Origin: Halicephalobus mephisto | Lineage: Eukaryota > Nematoda > Chromadorea > Rhabditida > Panagrolaimidae | Length of the DNA: 64,000 bases | Assembly (NCBI GenBank): GCA_009193035.1 | Contig: SWDT01000101.1 | Location: 124,001 to 188,000 of the forward strand | Direction: 5' to 3' | Shown here: positions 1 through 10,973 of the stretch, one piece after another | How positions within the stretch are numbered: the stretch's first letter is position 1 | Layout: every line of letters begins with the position of its first letter | Notes under the pieces: generated by a model | The model's input: the letters and a program-made list of their open reading frames with translations, nothing else | Told to the model about the DNA's origin: nothing | Database searches by the model: none | Made by a program: the position numbers and the translations under genes

Positions 1-1232
1 CGAATTACCGTAGATTTCTGATGACCCGTCTTCTGAAAAAACAAATATTATGATTGGCTGTAAATAATGAAAAATTACGGTATGTCACTCGGGAACAATA
101 TTTACCGGCTTCAATGGCAGCTACTGGCTTCTGTAAATCCATAGGAAACGGTTCCATGACTATCAGGTTATCCTCCAGCATTCCCAGAGCCCCGAATTTG
201 TTCCATCCAAAAAAGTAAACATCGCCTGATTTCGTCAGAACTAAATTATGAAAAAGCCCAGCGGCAATTTCACAAATGCCTTCAGGGGCTTGTTCTGTTA
301 GTTGGGAAATTTGAATAAACTCATCCTTAATCGACAACTGGGAATCCCCTAACCCTAGTTCGCCGTGTCTGGAAGTGGTTTAATGATATTATGATTGAAA
401 ATCGAAACTTACAATCCGGTTCCATGGACAAAAACACGTCCAAATTCGTCCAAAAAAATAACGTGATTCGCTCCGGAAGAAATTTGAACAATTTTGAAAT
501 CAAATTCAAATTTGTTAATAACTGGAATATCTGGACTTGCAAATCTGAAGATATCGATTGAGTTTAGCGTGGAATTTGATATATGAAAACTTACAGCAAA
601 ATTGTGGACGAATTTTCAACGACACATATTCCGTAAAAAGTCGCGCAAATGGCCTTCCCTGACGAAATCCGTACTGGTCCTCTCAGATCTGAAGAATAGT
701 CATTAATCTGTAAATTGAAAATGTAAAAAAATAAAAAACAAAAACAAACTTTAAATTTCGAAACATCTGTCAAAATCGGTTCCAAATTTTCTTGAATCTC
801 CCAATTTCCGTCGAAATAAGTGAAAATTGTCTGAAAATCGATTTACCACGGTTATTACAGTGAAAATGTGGAAATCGATATATGAAACTCACTTTTTGAA
901 CGAAATTGAAGGAAATAATCCAAGTTTTCTCAGATCCCGGATATCCATTTACAGATCCATCTTCGATCATGAAATATATTTCGTTTTCGCTAAATTGAAC
1001 ATCTAATACATCGCCAGATTTCAAGAACGGTAAATTAAAAGTTTCTTTAGTCAGAAAATCAGAAACAACGACGGACGAGTCGTCGACGGAACTCTCGACT
1101 TGAATCAAATCAGAAACTACAGGAAATCCAAAATTTCCTTTTCTGTCGCATGATTCTGGAGGTAATTTTCGTTTTTTACAGTCGGAAGCCAGAATTGGAA
1201 ATAAATAACCATGTAAAAAATCACGAAAAATT
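1..1232 (-). CDS. RCC1-repeat protein, 3' part (partial)
   Basis: The protein carries RCC1 (regulator of chromosome condensation) beta-propeller repeats. The diagnostic strings are HGELGLGD, SSGANHVIFLDEFGRVFVHG and AAGLFHNLVLTKSGDVYFFG followed by WNKFGALG. I read these minus-strand exons: about 1232-893 (5' limit uncertain), 830-750, 707-595, 544-413, 368-89 and 57-1. All junctions have GT/AG and keep one frame. The last exon reads PIIIFVFSEDGSSEIYGN and runs off the window, so the C-terminus is missing. The true start was not found; the first exon is open back to a TGA near 1232, with no convincing ATG. RCC1 propellers act as guanine-exchange or scaffold modules. Without the rest of the protein I cannot tell which RCC1 family member this is. 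Confidence 0.75.
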
Positions 1233-1394
1233 CAATGACGGTTAGAAACGAGTCAAAATGCACAATTCAAATCCAGCGCGTCATGGGAATTCGTTCCGAG
1301 ACCCGACGTAGAACAAAAACTTTTTTCAAAGTAAATGGAAAATAAAAACAACAAAATCCACATAACTGGAATTAAATTCGTACTTTTTCTAGAA

Positions 1395-1990
1395 ATACAA
1401 GGATTGATAGTTGCTGATGACTTGGATCATAGGTATATCTGGTTCGACAAGTTAGTTTTGGCGGATTGTTTGGCTTAGTGACGAACTTTCGTTTCGCGCT
1501 CTGGCCTAAAATGTAAAAATCCAACTACTCACGAACCTAACTGAAACCAAAACTTACTTGTTCCTGACGTAGATCTGAAGCACTTTGATTTGAACAGGAT
1601 TGTTGAGATTTAGGATGTCGGGGATTTCTTGAACGTAGACAAAGATCAGTTTCACGTTGATGCTTGGTTTTTAGTCTTTGTTCTCATTTAAAACCATTAA
1701 AGGTAATTTCAAGGTAAAAAATATTTGAATGAAATAGAGCCAAAATTGGCATATCGGAGGCGTTGACAGAGTCGTTTTTGAAGGTAGATTTCGCTGAAAT
1801 TAATCAAATAAGCCATAACGAACAAAAACACCAACTTTGAACAAGCCGCCCTCCCACATCGTGTCTTTCTTTCGGACCATAGTATAATGCTAAATAAAAC
1901 AAAACTGTCGTGATTCTTCACAAGTCGAAGGATAAAGGCTAAGAGCTGATCATTCCGCGGACTTTGATGAGATAACTCCAACTTTTGATC
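1395..1990 (-). other. coding-like segments upstream of the RCC1 gene, unresolved
   Basis: Three short minus-strand stretches look translated but could not be joined into one frame: about 1690-1558 (ends RQEQ at a GTAAGT donor), about 1507-1395 (contains KFVTKPNNPPKLTCRTRYTY) and about 1990-1780 (contains LELSHQSPRNDQLLAF and DTMWEGGLFK). The WEGGLFK string recalls the core of ubiquitin-conjugating enzymes, but the match is too short to call. They may be 5' exons of the RCC1 gene or of a decayed gene. Confidence 0.25.
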
Positions 1991-2139
1991 CTGAAAACTG
2001 AAAGATTACTATATAGGGAGTCAAGACTAAAAATAACAATTAAATAAAACAATATCCACAGTAATATGCACGATAAAGTAACCTGAATTCTACAGTAAGT
2101 CCATCAGGAGATATATCAAAATAGAAAAAAAACAAAACA

Positions 2140-2480
2140 GATGATTTCGTAATCAGGCCTACTTTCAATATAACGGTTTCACATTAAAAAATAAGTTAAA
2201 AAGATGATTTTCTAATCCTACATTGAGTATAACGCGGTAAATTCATTAAAATATGTATTAAAAAAGAAAGATTGTAAAAAAGTAAACAAACAAGGTGATT
2301 TCGTAATCAGGCCTAAAATTAAACAAGATGATTTTCGATCAAGAAAATCCATCAAAAAAGACGGATTTCTAATCCTATATCCAGCATAATACAGTAATTT
2401 CGTCAAAAAGTGTAATAAAAAACAAAAATTACTATTAAAAAATTAAAAAAAAGACGATTTCGTAATCAGGTCCTTTGTTG
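2140..2480. repeat. AT-rich diverged tandem repeat
   Basis: About three imperfect units alternate 'gatttcgtaatcaggcct' with 'gattttctaatcctac' phrases. This fills the gap between the RCC1 region and the next gene; no ORF is supported here. Confidence 0.6.
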
Positions 2481-2734
2481 AACTAAAAAAGCGCGCGCAA
2501 ATCTGACATTCGCTTCGAGACTCGTCACAAAGTGTGTTGAAATCAAATTCGCCTCTGGCGTTTGTTTTTTAAATTTAACATTTCCCGTGTTTTTATATAA
2601 TTTTTCCGTTATTTTTGATTTTTATTACTTCCACTTTTTTGAAAATCTTTGTTATTTTTGATTTTTATTATTTCCACTTTTTTGAAAATCTTCGTTATTT
2701 TTGATTTCTTTGTTTTATGCAAATTTGGTTTCAG

Positions 2735-4448
2735 ATGCACACTTCGATCACTACTCGCCGCAGTGCACGGCTCCAGAGCAAAGAGGCGACTTCGTTCGGG
2801 CGTCGGAGTTCGTTTCTTCGACGCGGAAAACGGCTCTACAAAAAAGGGTCATCTCAGTCCTTGGATGTCGCCATCGATGCTGTGAAGAAACTTTCTCAAG
2901 AATGCTTCGAAGTACCCTCAGTTCCATCTGTTCAGAAGAAGGTGAGAAAAAAAACTTCTCAACAACCCCCTGAGGTACCTTTGTCTCAGAAGTCAGGAAA
3001 TTCGCCGACGGACGTTCAATTGAAGACTCCTGTCGTGAATCGGGCCCCCAAGAGATCGCCTCCCCCTGCCCCGAGACGCTCCAGCAGAATCGTCGTGGAA
3101 GACATCTGGAATCAGAATCCTGAATTCGATTTGTCCGTTGGCAGTGTTGATGAACAGGATAACGTCACCCCCAGAAGCAGATCGTGGCGAAGATCGAAGT
3201 TCTCTGACGTCTCTTCAGTAGTGGACAAACGCAAGGTTACTGTAGATGCCGGATGCCAGACTGACAATGTGCTCAACGAAGGCAAAAATAACATTTCTCA
3301 ATTAACTGAACGCATCGTTCAACTGGAAAAAATCGTAAGTCCTTGTAGTTTAAGAGACGTAGTATAAGAGGGATTGTCATTGGTTAGATGTCGATGGTGG
3401 GACATCTTGGGAGCTCCTTGATTAGGCGGAAAATCTGTTGGTTCCTACCGTTAGCAATTAAAGCCTGTTTATCTCAACATAAACATAGAACAAAAAAGGA
3501 AAAATCCTCGTCTTGATCAAAGTCAAACTCGGACCAGTTTAAAGTTGGAATTTCTCAAAGACTGACTCTCTAACACTTTAGTCTCGCCTCCCAGGTATCA
3601 GCTAATTGGGTGGAGCTTTGAGCATTCTGTCTAGGCCGTTCCCGATTTAACTCCGATCTCTGTGCCTACATCCTTAATTTTTTGGTGAAATTTCGGAGGT
3701 TTCTAGATTCTTCCAGAATCCAGTAGACACTTCTGAAATCACCGGAAGCTGGAGATTCTCGAAGTTTCTGGAAATTTCACAACAAAATCCATTTTTGATT
3801 TTTTATAAATATAATTGAAATTTTAGAAATTTCTAGGATCTTCTAAAATCACCGAAAGTTGCAGATTCTGGAAATTTTTATTGAGACATTGTTCTTACGA
3901 AATTCACTTTTGATTTTTACATTACTGTACCTGAAATTTCTAGAATCTGAATTTTCGGAACTTTTTAGAATCCAAAATTTGGAATTAACATAAAAAATTG
4001 AAAATTTTGGAAATTTCTGTTAGGACATTTTTGTCGCAAAAATCGTGTTTGATTTTTTTTATAAATATGACCGAAATTTTGAAAATTTCTAGAATCCTCC
4101 AGAATCGCGTGAAAATTTTCGGAAGATTTTAGAATTTAATAAAAAGTCCTAAAATCTTCCAAAAATGGTATCGAAAGTTTAGAAATTCGTGTTGGGACAA
4201 CTTCGTAAAAGTATTTTTGGTTTTTATAATAGTGTACCTAAAATCTTCAGAATCCTGTGGAAATTTTTCAAAAATTTCGAAAATTAACTTCAAAATCAAA
4301 AATTTTAAAAATTCGTGTTGGGACAACTTCGTAGTAATATTTTTGGTTTTTACAGTACTGTATTCATATATGAGTTTTTCAGAATCGCCGGCAATCTGTC
4401 GAGTTGGAGGAAATGCGGAAACTTGTCAAAGAGATGTCGAAACCTTAA
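2735..4448 (+). CDS. unrecognised basic protein with C-terminal coiled coil
   Basis: There are two exons: 2735-3334 (200 codons) and 4383-4448 (21 codons plus stop), giving about 221 aa. The start is set by the acceptor 'tttcag' directly before ATG 2735, as expected for spliced-leader addition. The N-terminal half is Ser/Arg/Lys-rich with two similar patches, TTRRSARLQSKE and PPAPRRSSRIVVED. The C-terminus is a short heptad-like coiled coil across the splice junction (ISQLTERIVQLEKI then NRRQSVELEEMRKLVKEMSK). No enzyme motif, signal peptide or membrane segment is visible. The composition suits a chromatin or centromere/cohesion factor, but that is inference only. The intron carries a dispersed repeat copy and degenerate 'tttctagaatc' phrases. 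Confidence 0.7.
3385..3690 (-). repeat. dispersed non-coding element, intronic copy
   Basis: In reverse complement this matches 43640-43930 closely. The shared words include 'ggtatcagctaattgggtgg', 'gagcattctgtctaggccgt' and 'ctccttgattaggcggaaaa'. No ORF is evident. It lies inside the intron of the basic coiled-coil gene and is probably a non-autonomous transposon copy. Confidence 0.8.
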
Positions 4449-4577
4449 TTTGGACTGTATTTTCTAATTTGTGTTTAATTTTTGTTTTTGTAAGTTTTGA
4501 AAATATTTGAAGTCCGTTATTTTTGCAGATGTTTGACGAGTTGGGGAAGTTCATTAACGTTTCAGTTGCTTCCGACG

Positions 4578-5095
4578 GCTGCACGACATTTGCTCCCTCT
4601 ATGTCGCGAGATTTACTTTATTTTTATAGTTTTTTCGCAGTTAAATTAACTTGGTATTTTAGTTAGGTAAGAAAGAAGTAATTTAAAAAGAATTTCGAAA
4701 TCAAAAAAGGAGAAAAACGGGGAGCAAACATCGCTGGAGGAGGCTGCACGTTTGCTCCTTGTATTTCACGAGATTTATTTCATTTTTATATTATTTTTTT
4801 CGTAGTTAAATTAACTTGGTATTTTAGTTAGGCAAGGAAGAAGTAATTTATAAAGAATTTCGAAATCAGGGGAAATCGAAAAAGGAGAAAACCGGGGAGC
4901 AAACGTCGCTGGAGGAGGCTGCAAGTTTGCTCCTTGTATTTCACGAGATTTATTTCATTTTTATATCATTTTTTTCGTAGTTAAATTGATTTAGTATTTT
5001 AGTTAGGTAAGGAAGAAGTAATTTAAAAAGAATTTCGAAATCAGGGGAAATCGAAAAAGGAGAAAAACGGGGAGCAAACGTCGCTGGGGAGCGAC
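4578..5095. repeat. tandem repeat, about 175 bp unit, 3 copies, with stem-loop at unit junctions
   Basis: Copies begin near 4578, 4741 and 4918; the last two are nearly identical. Each junction carries GGAGCAAAC and, about 20 nt later, GTTTGCTCC, which can form a 9-bp stem. This fills the space between the coiled-coil gene and the aquaporin gene. Confidence 0.8.
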
Positions 5096-5324
5096 AGTCG
5101 TACAGCCGTTTCCGACAGACCAGTCCGAGTGACCACTGGCGGCCTGGGTTGCGGGACGACGAGGTCGTTTTTCTTTGTTGCCATGGCAGGCCTAAATGGC
5201 TTCATTCTTTAGGGATATATTTGGTCCGATTATTTTTCGTAAATTTCACAAAAGTTTAAAACTACTTTTCAGAAATAATCAACCAATTATTGGATTTTTT
5301 GATGGAATTTTTTATTTTTCGAAA

Positions 5325-6982
5325 ATGAATGAGGACCCGACGAGACTGCGGCTGAGGGAGGGCGGTCCCCGGGGGGTCTCTGCCAAGGACCCGACGGATA
5401 CTGTAGCCCCCGTGCAGGAGAGACCGAGGACCGTCCCGAATTTCGAAACCGATCCCCTGGGGAGAATCCTGATGCCGGCAGTGGCTGAATTTCTGGGAAC
5501 ATTGATCTACGTCCTGATCACTGATCTCCTGGGGATGGCAGGAAACACCCCGATTTCGAGAATAGGAATGGCCTTGTTCGATGGACTAACGCTGACGGCT
5601 TTAGTGATTATGCTGACCCCCTTCGGCGGAGGACACTTCAATCCATGTAAGTTTACCCAGCTACGTGACGACTTCCCCTGAGGCAATTGTTTTTAAAATT
5701 TAACTTATTCCCAAAATTCTTTAATTTTTTATTTTTTTAATTGATTGAAATTTTAAAAATTTTAAAAAACTAAAAAATAGATCTTCAAAATTTCATTCCC
5801 TGAGGCAATTTTTAAATTAAATTAAATTTTTTAATATTTTTATTACGAGTGATATTTTAGACTGATTTAGTTGTCAAAAATACTGGCCTAAAAAAGTAAA
5901 ATTAGTCTTACGAAATAGGGCAGAAATTTTTAGTTGACCGTTTACCCTAGGGTTACTGTAGGTGGAATTGATGAATTTTTTCAGCGGTGACCATGGGTTC
6001 GATGTTGACTTTGAATATCCGATGGCTCGTGGGGGCTGTGGTTATCTTCTGTCAGATGTTCGGGGCCTTCTTCGGGGCCTTGCTGTCGAGGGCCGTTTTG
6101 AAGGCCTCTGTTTTTGTGGATTTGTTTTCTGCCTTAGGGATTATCCAATTTCAGAACGAATATCCTCCTATAGATACTGATTATTTACAATTTTCAAATA
6201 GATTTCAAATTTATTTTTTGGATTCAATAATGTACAGTTTTATCGTTTTGGCAGTGGTTCTTACAGTAAACGAAAATTTTGCAATGGCCTTCTGTGTCGG
6301 GATTGCCAAAATCGCGACTGGATATATATCCTTCCAATCCATCGGACAAGCCGGGAATTTCGCCAGACTCGTCGCAAACAACGCCATTGCTTCGATTTTC
6401 CTCATGGACGACCGGGTCTGGAGGTTGTTTTATATTTTTTTCTTTTCCGCAATCACCGGTCCTATTTTGGCGGCCATTTTCTACTGGTAAGTCATCAATA
6501 TTCTTAAAAAAGTAAAAAATTAAAATTTTAGAAAAAGTTTTGAAGCAAATTTTTAAGATTTTTGAAATTTTAGGATTGAAGAGAGAGCGAGCACAGCGCG
6601 AGTCGATTTTAATGCAGTTGCCAGATTTACCACTTTTTATGAATTGTTACGAAATTTACTCTCTTTGCGCGGGAATTCAAAAATTAAAAAAGTTTTGTGA
6701 AGTTGTTTTGGCGCGGATTTTTAAGATTTTTAGAAACTTTTTAGGATTTTAGAAGAGAGAGTGAGGACAGCGCGAGTCGATTTTAATACAGTTGCCAGAT
6801 TTATCACTTTTTATGAATTGTTACGAAATTTATTCATTTTACGTCGGAATTCGAAAATTTTGAAAAAAGATATTTTTTATAGAAACAAATTTAAAATTTT
6901 CAGGGCCTTGAATACTACTCGACTGCCGAGATTGGACGCGACTCAGCCGGTCAACGAGGAACCAATTTTGACTCGATCTTGA
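5325..6982 (+). CDS. unorthodox aquaporin (AQP-9/10/11-like)
   Basis: This is a membrane channel of the major intrinsic protein family. The exons are 5325-5646, 5985-6486 and a last exon of either 6904-6982 (300 aa in total) or 6745-6982. An acceptor at 5272 precedes the chosen ATG. Six hydrophobic segments are present, roughly residues 50-70, 78-103, 115-142, 180-205, 206-232 and 265-288. Half-helix B reads GGGHFNPSVTMGS, so its box is NPS. Half-helix E reads GQAGNFARLVANNAIAS, so its box is NFA where NPA is usual. Degenerate boxes are typical of nematode unorthodox aquaporins, so the substrate (water, glycerol or other) cannot be inferred. The N-terminal 40 residues are hydrophilic and GC-rich. 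An alternative C-terminal exon may exist at 6574-6700. Confidence 0.85.
6568..6880 (+). repeat. tandem duplication in the last aquaporin intron, possible alternative last exons
   Basis: Copy 1 (6574-6700) and copy 2 (from 6745) both follow a 'ttttag' acceptor, start in the phase required by the preceding exon, and encode similar peptides: TARVDFNAVARFTTFYELL and TARVDFNTVARFITFYELL. Copy 1 ends at TGA 6700. Copy 2 stays open to the annotated stop at 6982. Confidence 0.6.
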
Positions 6983-7029
6983 TAATCTTATACCTTATAT
7001 CATATATTATAAAAAAGTGGAAATGAACG

Positions 7030-7560
7030 TTATTATGAAGTTGTTTCTATATCGACGTCAAAGATCTAATGAGAACTACAGTAGGCCACATATTGATTTT
7101 ATGTGACAGTTGTTTCGTAATTGTTATCATATAGTCGAAGAGGTCATCGAAGACGGGTTCGATTACTCGTTTTAAAAAGTACAAACTTTAAAACCTTATA
7201 TTATAAAAAAGCAGAGATGGGCGTTTTTAAGAAATAGTCTCGAAACGAATGTCAGATTTCATAAAAATTACAGTAACCTGCGCGTTATTTTACGTGACAG
7301 TTATTTCGTAATTGTTACCATTTGAAGAACTCGCCAGAAACGGGTTCCATTACTCGTTTTAAAAAGTACAAATTTCAAAACCTTATAAAAAAGCAAAAAT
7401 GGACGTTTTTACGAAATAGTCTCGAAACGAATGTCAGATTTCATAAAAATTACAGTAACCTGCGCGTTATTTTACGTGACAGTTGTTTCGTAATTGTTAT
7501 CATTTGAAGAACTCGCCGGAAACAAGCTATATTACCTGCTTTAAAAACCACAAAAATACA
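7030..7560. repeat. dispersed repeat family, about 190-bp tandem units
   Basis: Three units share 'acgaatgtcagatttc', 'taacctgcgcgttattttac', 'gtgacagttgtttcgtaatt' and 'gaactcgcc'. The same unit occurs twice in reverse orientation at 27955-28310 and once, diverged, at 25610-25700. No gene lies in this gap. Confidence 0.85.
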
Positions 7561-7744
7561 CTAATTTTTCATAAAATAAAAACCACCTAAAATGCATAAA
7601 AATAACATTAATACAAATTTAGAAAGTATTTGAAAATTTGCATAATTCCGACACAGGAATTAATTTTTTTTCGTAATACGGTATAAAAGACGAAAAATTT
7701 TTCATTTTTGTCAGTATTTCTGCCTCGGCAGGTGAACTTCAAAG

Positions 7745-8637
7745 ATGACTGTGTCTTATTATTTCGGCGCCGGAGGGCCTGCGAAGAACACCGGGACTGC
7801 ATCCTCCTACTTCGCCCCCGGGGGTACTTCTGGTGGAGCCGTCCCTGGGGGCACCCCTCGTGGAACCGTCCCCGGGGGCAGTGGCGCAGAAAGTGCTTAT
7901 TTTGGAGTCGGTGGGGCATCTGGAGGTGTCGCTAGTGTCTACTTCCCTATGAGAGCGGCTTCTGGGGGACTTCCCTCTGGCGGAGGTGAAAGTTCTTTAT
8001 TGATGTGCTTTGGATTTACTTTTACTTTTACTTTTTAGGAACATCTACGACGACCGCTTTCGGAACCCCTGAAGTCACAAACACCCCGCCCCCCACAGGT
8101 ACCCCAATGGGAGGACAATTGATTATGACTGACGCTGGAGTGAATACCGTAATCCCGGTTGGGACCTTACTTGGAGGAAGGTCCACAATGACCGCTCTCG
8201 GAACCCCGACCCCCACAGGTACCCTAATAGGAGGACAATTGACTGTGACTGACGCTGGAGTGAATACCGTAACTCCTATCGGAACCTTGGCCGAAGGAAG
8301 ATCGGCATTGACCGCTGTCGGAACCCCCGGGGACAGAAGTGGTCTGACCGCAGTTGGAGCTTCTGTAGCCGGAAGCAGTTCAATCGCGAGGTCTTCTGAA
8401 AACGGAGGCCCTGTTTCTTTCAACTCTCCCGACAGAACAGCCAGTGCTTACTTCAGGGTCGCTGGTGGAAGATCAAGTAGTCCTTACTTCAGCGCCGGAA
8501 GCGGGCCATCTGGAGCCGAATTCAGAATCCAGCCTTCTGACAGTGGAATTTCTCAAGGAACAAGTGCTTATTTTACCCCAACTAGCACTGTCAATCCAGC
8601 TCCCAGAACGAATTCTGCTTACTTTGCTCCCAAATGA
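7745..8637 (+). CDS. low-complexity protein with repeated [S/A/T]xYF motifs, function unknown
   Basis: There are two exons, 7745-7985 and 8039-8637, joined through a GGA codon, giving 279 aa. A 'gcctcggcag' acceptor lies 10 nt before the ATG. The protein is rich in Gly, Ser, Thr, Pro and Ala. Eight tyrosine-phenylalanine motifs are spread over it: SYYF, SSYF, SAYF and SVYF in the first 75 residues and SAYF, SPYF, SAYF and SAYF in the last 90. Between them lies a tandem repeat of exactly 120 bp (40 aa) carrying TDAGVNTV twice, with a third partial unit GTPGDRSGLTAVG. No signal peptide, membrane helix or enzyme motif is seen. Its GC content is far above the flanking DNA. I do not recognise the family. 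The evenly spaced aromatic motifs in a disordered background resemble phase-separating or FG-type proteins, but that is only inference. Confidence 0.75.
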
Positions 8638-8699
8638 GACGAGTATCCGATCCGACGTGTTTTTACTGAATTTGCAAAGTAAATAAAACAATTTTGTAC

Positions 8700-9110
8700 T
8701 TTTTTAAATTGATTTTCTTGATCCCGAAGTACATATAGAATATTTAAAAACTAACTAAATCTTAAAAAGATCAAGAAAATCGAAAAAATATAAAAATTAA
8801 AAGTTATTTTAAAAATCCTAAAAAATTACCAAGAAAACCAAAAAAAGACCAAATATACCTTACAAAGACCAAATAAGTCGCAAAAATACCAAGAAAACCA
8901 AAATAAATTACCAAATAAGTCAAAAAAAATAAATTGTTTTATAAAGATCAGAAAAGTCAAAAAAATCCAATAAAGACCAGATAAGTTTCAACATTGACCA
9001 AGAAAAGCTAAAAAATGTCAGAGAAGTTTTCAACATTGACCAAGGAAATCTTAAAACAATCAAAAAAATTTTAAAATATCAGTTAAACCTCACAAAAAAA
9101 TGTCTTTTGT
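8700..9110. repeat. A-rich intergenic with short 'accaaataagtc' repeats
   Basis: The stretch is poly-purine-like, with phrases such as 'accaagaaaaccaaa', 'agaccaaataagt' and 'caacattgaccaag' repeated. No ORF is supported. The cct-3 promoter must lie at its right end (9110-9285). Confidence 0.6.
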
Positions 9111-9285
9111 CCTTTTACATTGACTGGCCTACAACAGCTGCGTTTTGCCGCATTTCGAAAGAACAGAACCAAGGATGGTCCCGGAACGATCGGTTACACT
9201 TTCAACTTTCTTTTTGCTTCTCGAATTTTTCTGAATTATTTTTATCTCTCCGTTGTTAATTCTATTCGGATCTTTCAGAATCAAG

Positions 9286-10973
9286 ATGATGCTCCAAGGT
9301 GGAATGCGTAATGCTGCCCCGATTATTGTCCTCAGCAAGAACACTGAGCGCGAACATGGCCATCGAGTTCAGCTCGCGAACATCAACGCCGCCAAGGTTC
9401 GACTTTTAATTTTCATATAAAAATTAACAATTTTCCATCTTTCCAGGCAGTTGCGGACGTCATCAGGACTAGCTTGGGCCCCAGAGCTATGTTGAAAATG
9501 CTGATGGACCCCATGGGCGGAATCGTGATGACAAACGACGGTAACGCTATTCTTCGTGAAATCACCGTCAAACATCCTGCGGCAAAATCTATAATTGAAA
9601 TTGCAAGAACTCAAGATGAGGAAACAGGCGATGGAACAACCTCGGTCATCGTTCTCGCTGGTGAAGTCATGATGCAAGCTCAGCCGTTTTTGGAACAGAA
9701 ACTTCATCCAACGACCATCATTCAGGCTTATCGACTTGCATTGAATGACATGATCAAATGGGCTGAAGAGAAATTCAGCAAACAAGTGGATATCAAGAAT
9801 GAAGCCGAGCTTGCCACCGCTGTTAGGTCTTGTCTGGCCACGAAAATGATGTCCGAACACATGGATCTCGCCGTCAAGATCTCCTTGGACGCCGTTAGAA
9901 CGATCTCTGTCGAGAAGCATGGCTACCACGAAATCGACATCAAACGTTATTGCCGTATCGAGAAGATTCCCGGTGGTGAGATTTCCGACTCCAAAGTCAT
10001 CAAAGGAGTCGTTTTGAACAAGGACATCGTCCATCCCAAAATGAAACGTCGCATTGAGAAACCCCGTGTGATCCTGCTCGATTGTTCTTTGGAATACAAG
10101 AAAGGAGAATCTCAAACCGCCTTGGAATTGATGAAGGAAGAAGATTTTTCCAAAGTTCTCCAACAAGAAGAAACCGAAATCCGCAAGCAATGTGACGACA
10201 TTATCGCTTTGAAACCAGATCTCGTCATCACGGAGAAAGGCATCAGCGATATGGCCCAGCACTTCCTGGTCAAAGCCGGAATCACCGCTTTGAGAAGATT
10301 GAAGAAAACGGACAACAACCGTCTTGCTAGAGTTACTGGAGCCACCATTTGCCACGATACCAAGGACTTGACAGAGGAAGACATCGGAACCTTGGCTGAT
10401 TTGTATGAAATCACCAAGATTGGAGATGAATACTTTACTTTTATCACATCGGAAAAGTCCACCGCTACTACTATCCTTCTTCGTGGTCCAAGTAAGGACG
10501 TAATTAATGAGGTAGAAAGAAATCTTCAAGATGCCGTCAACTGTGTTCGTAATGTCCTGCTTAATCCACGTGTTGTTCCTGGTGGAGGAGCTATCGAAAT
10601 GGCTTTGGCAACTGCTTTGGAGGAGAAATCAAAAACTATTGAAGGAATTCGTCAATGGCCTTATGCAGCGGTTTCTCGTGCTTTGGAAGTTATCCCAAGA
10701 ACTCTCATCCAGAACTGTGGTGGATCTACTCTTAGAGAAATGACAGCTCTTCGTGCTAAACATGCTACTGATCCTGCTAAGAATTGGACTTGGGGAGTCA
10801 ATGGTGTCACTGGCGAACTTGTTGATATGAAGGAACTTGACATTTGGGATCCTCTATCTGTCAGAATTCAAGTCCTGAAGACAGCAGTTGAGACTTCTGT
10901 GATGCTTCTTCGTATTGATGATATTGTGAGTGGCACGAAGAAAATGAGTGAAGTTAACGAGCAGAAGCAGTAA
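9286..10973 (+). CDS. cct-3: T-complex protein 1 subunit gamma (CCT3)
   Basis: This is the gamma subunit of the cytosolic chaperonin TRiC/CCT, which folds actin, tubulin and other proteins using ATP. The exons are 9286-9396 and 9447-10973, giving 545 aa, the usual CCT3 length. An acceptor at 9278 precedes the start, consistent with trans-splicing. The N-terminus reads MMLQGGMRNAAPIIVLSKNT. ATP-site motifs are present: TSLGPRAMLKML, DPMGGIVMTNDGNAILREI, DEETGDGTTSVIVLAGE and, near the C-terminus, VVPGGGAIEM. The gamma-specific region DTKDLTEEDIGTLADLYE is also recognisable. Codon use is strongly C-ending in the first two thirds, as expected for a highly expressed gene, and drifts to more T-ending codons after about 10450. 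Identification is secure. Confidence 0.97.

Noticed and set aside
7150..7350. 'gggttcgattac' resembling a tRNA B box in the 7-kb repeat
   Set aside because: No A box, acceptor stem or D arm can be folded around it; other copies lose the motif.
8028..8423. 131-codon open frame antisense to the YF-repeat protein
   Set aside because: The sense frame has the spliced gene structure and YF motifs outside the repeat; the antisense opening follows from the GC-rich 120-bp repeat.
9369..10529. 386-codon open frame antisense to cct-3
   Set aside because: It is a shadow of the codon-biased cct-3 exon, which has unmistakable chaperonin motifs.
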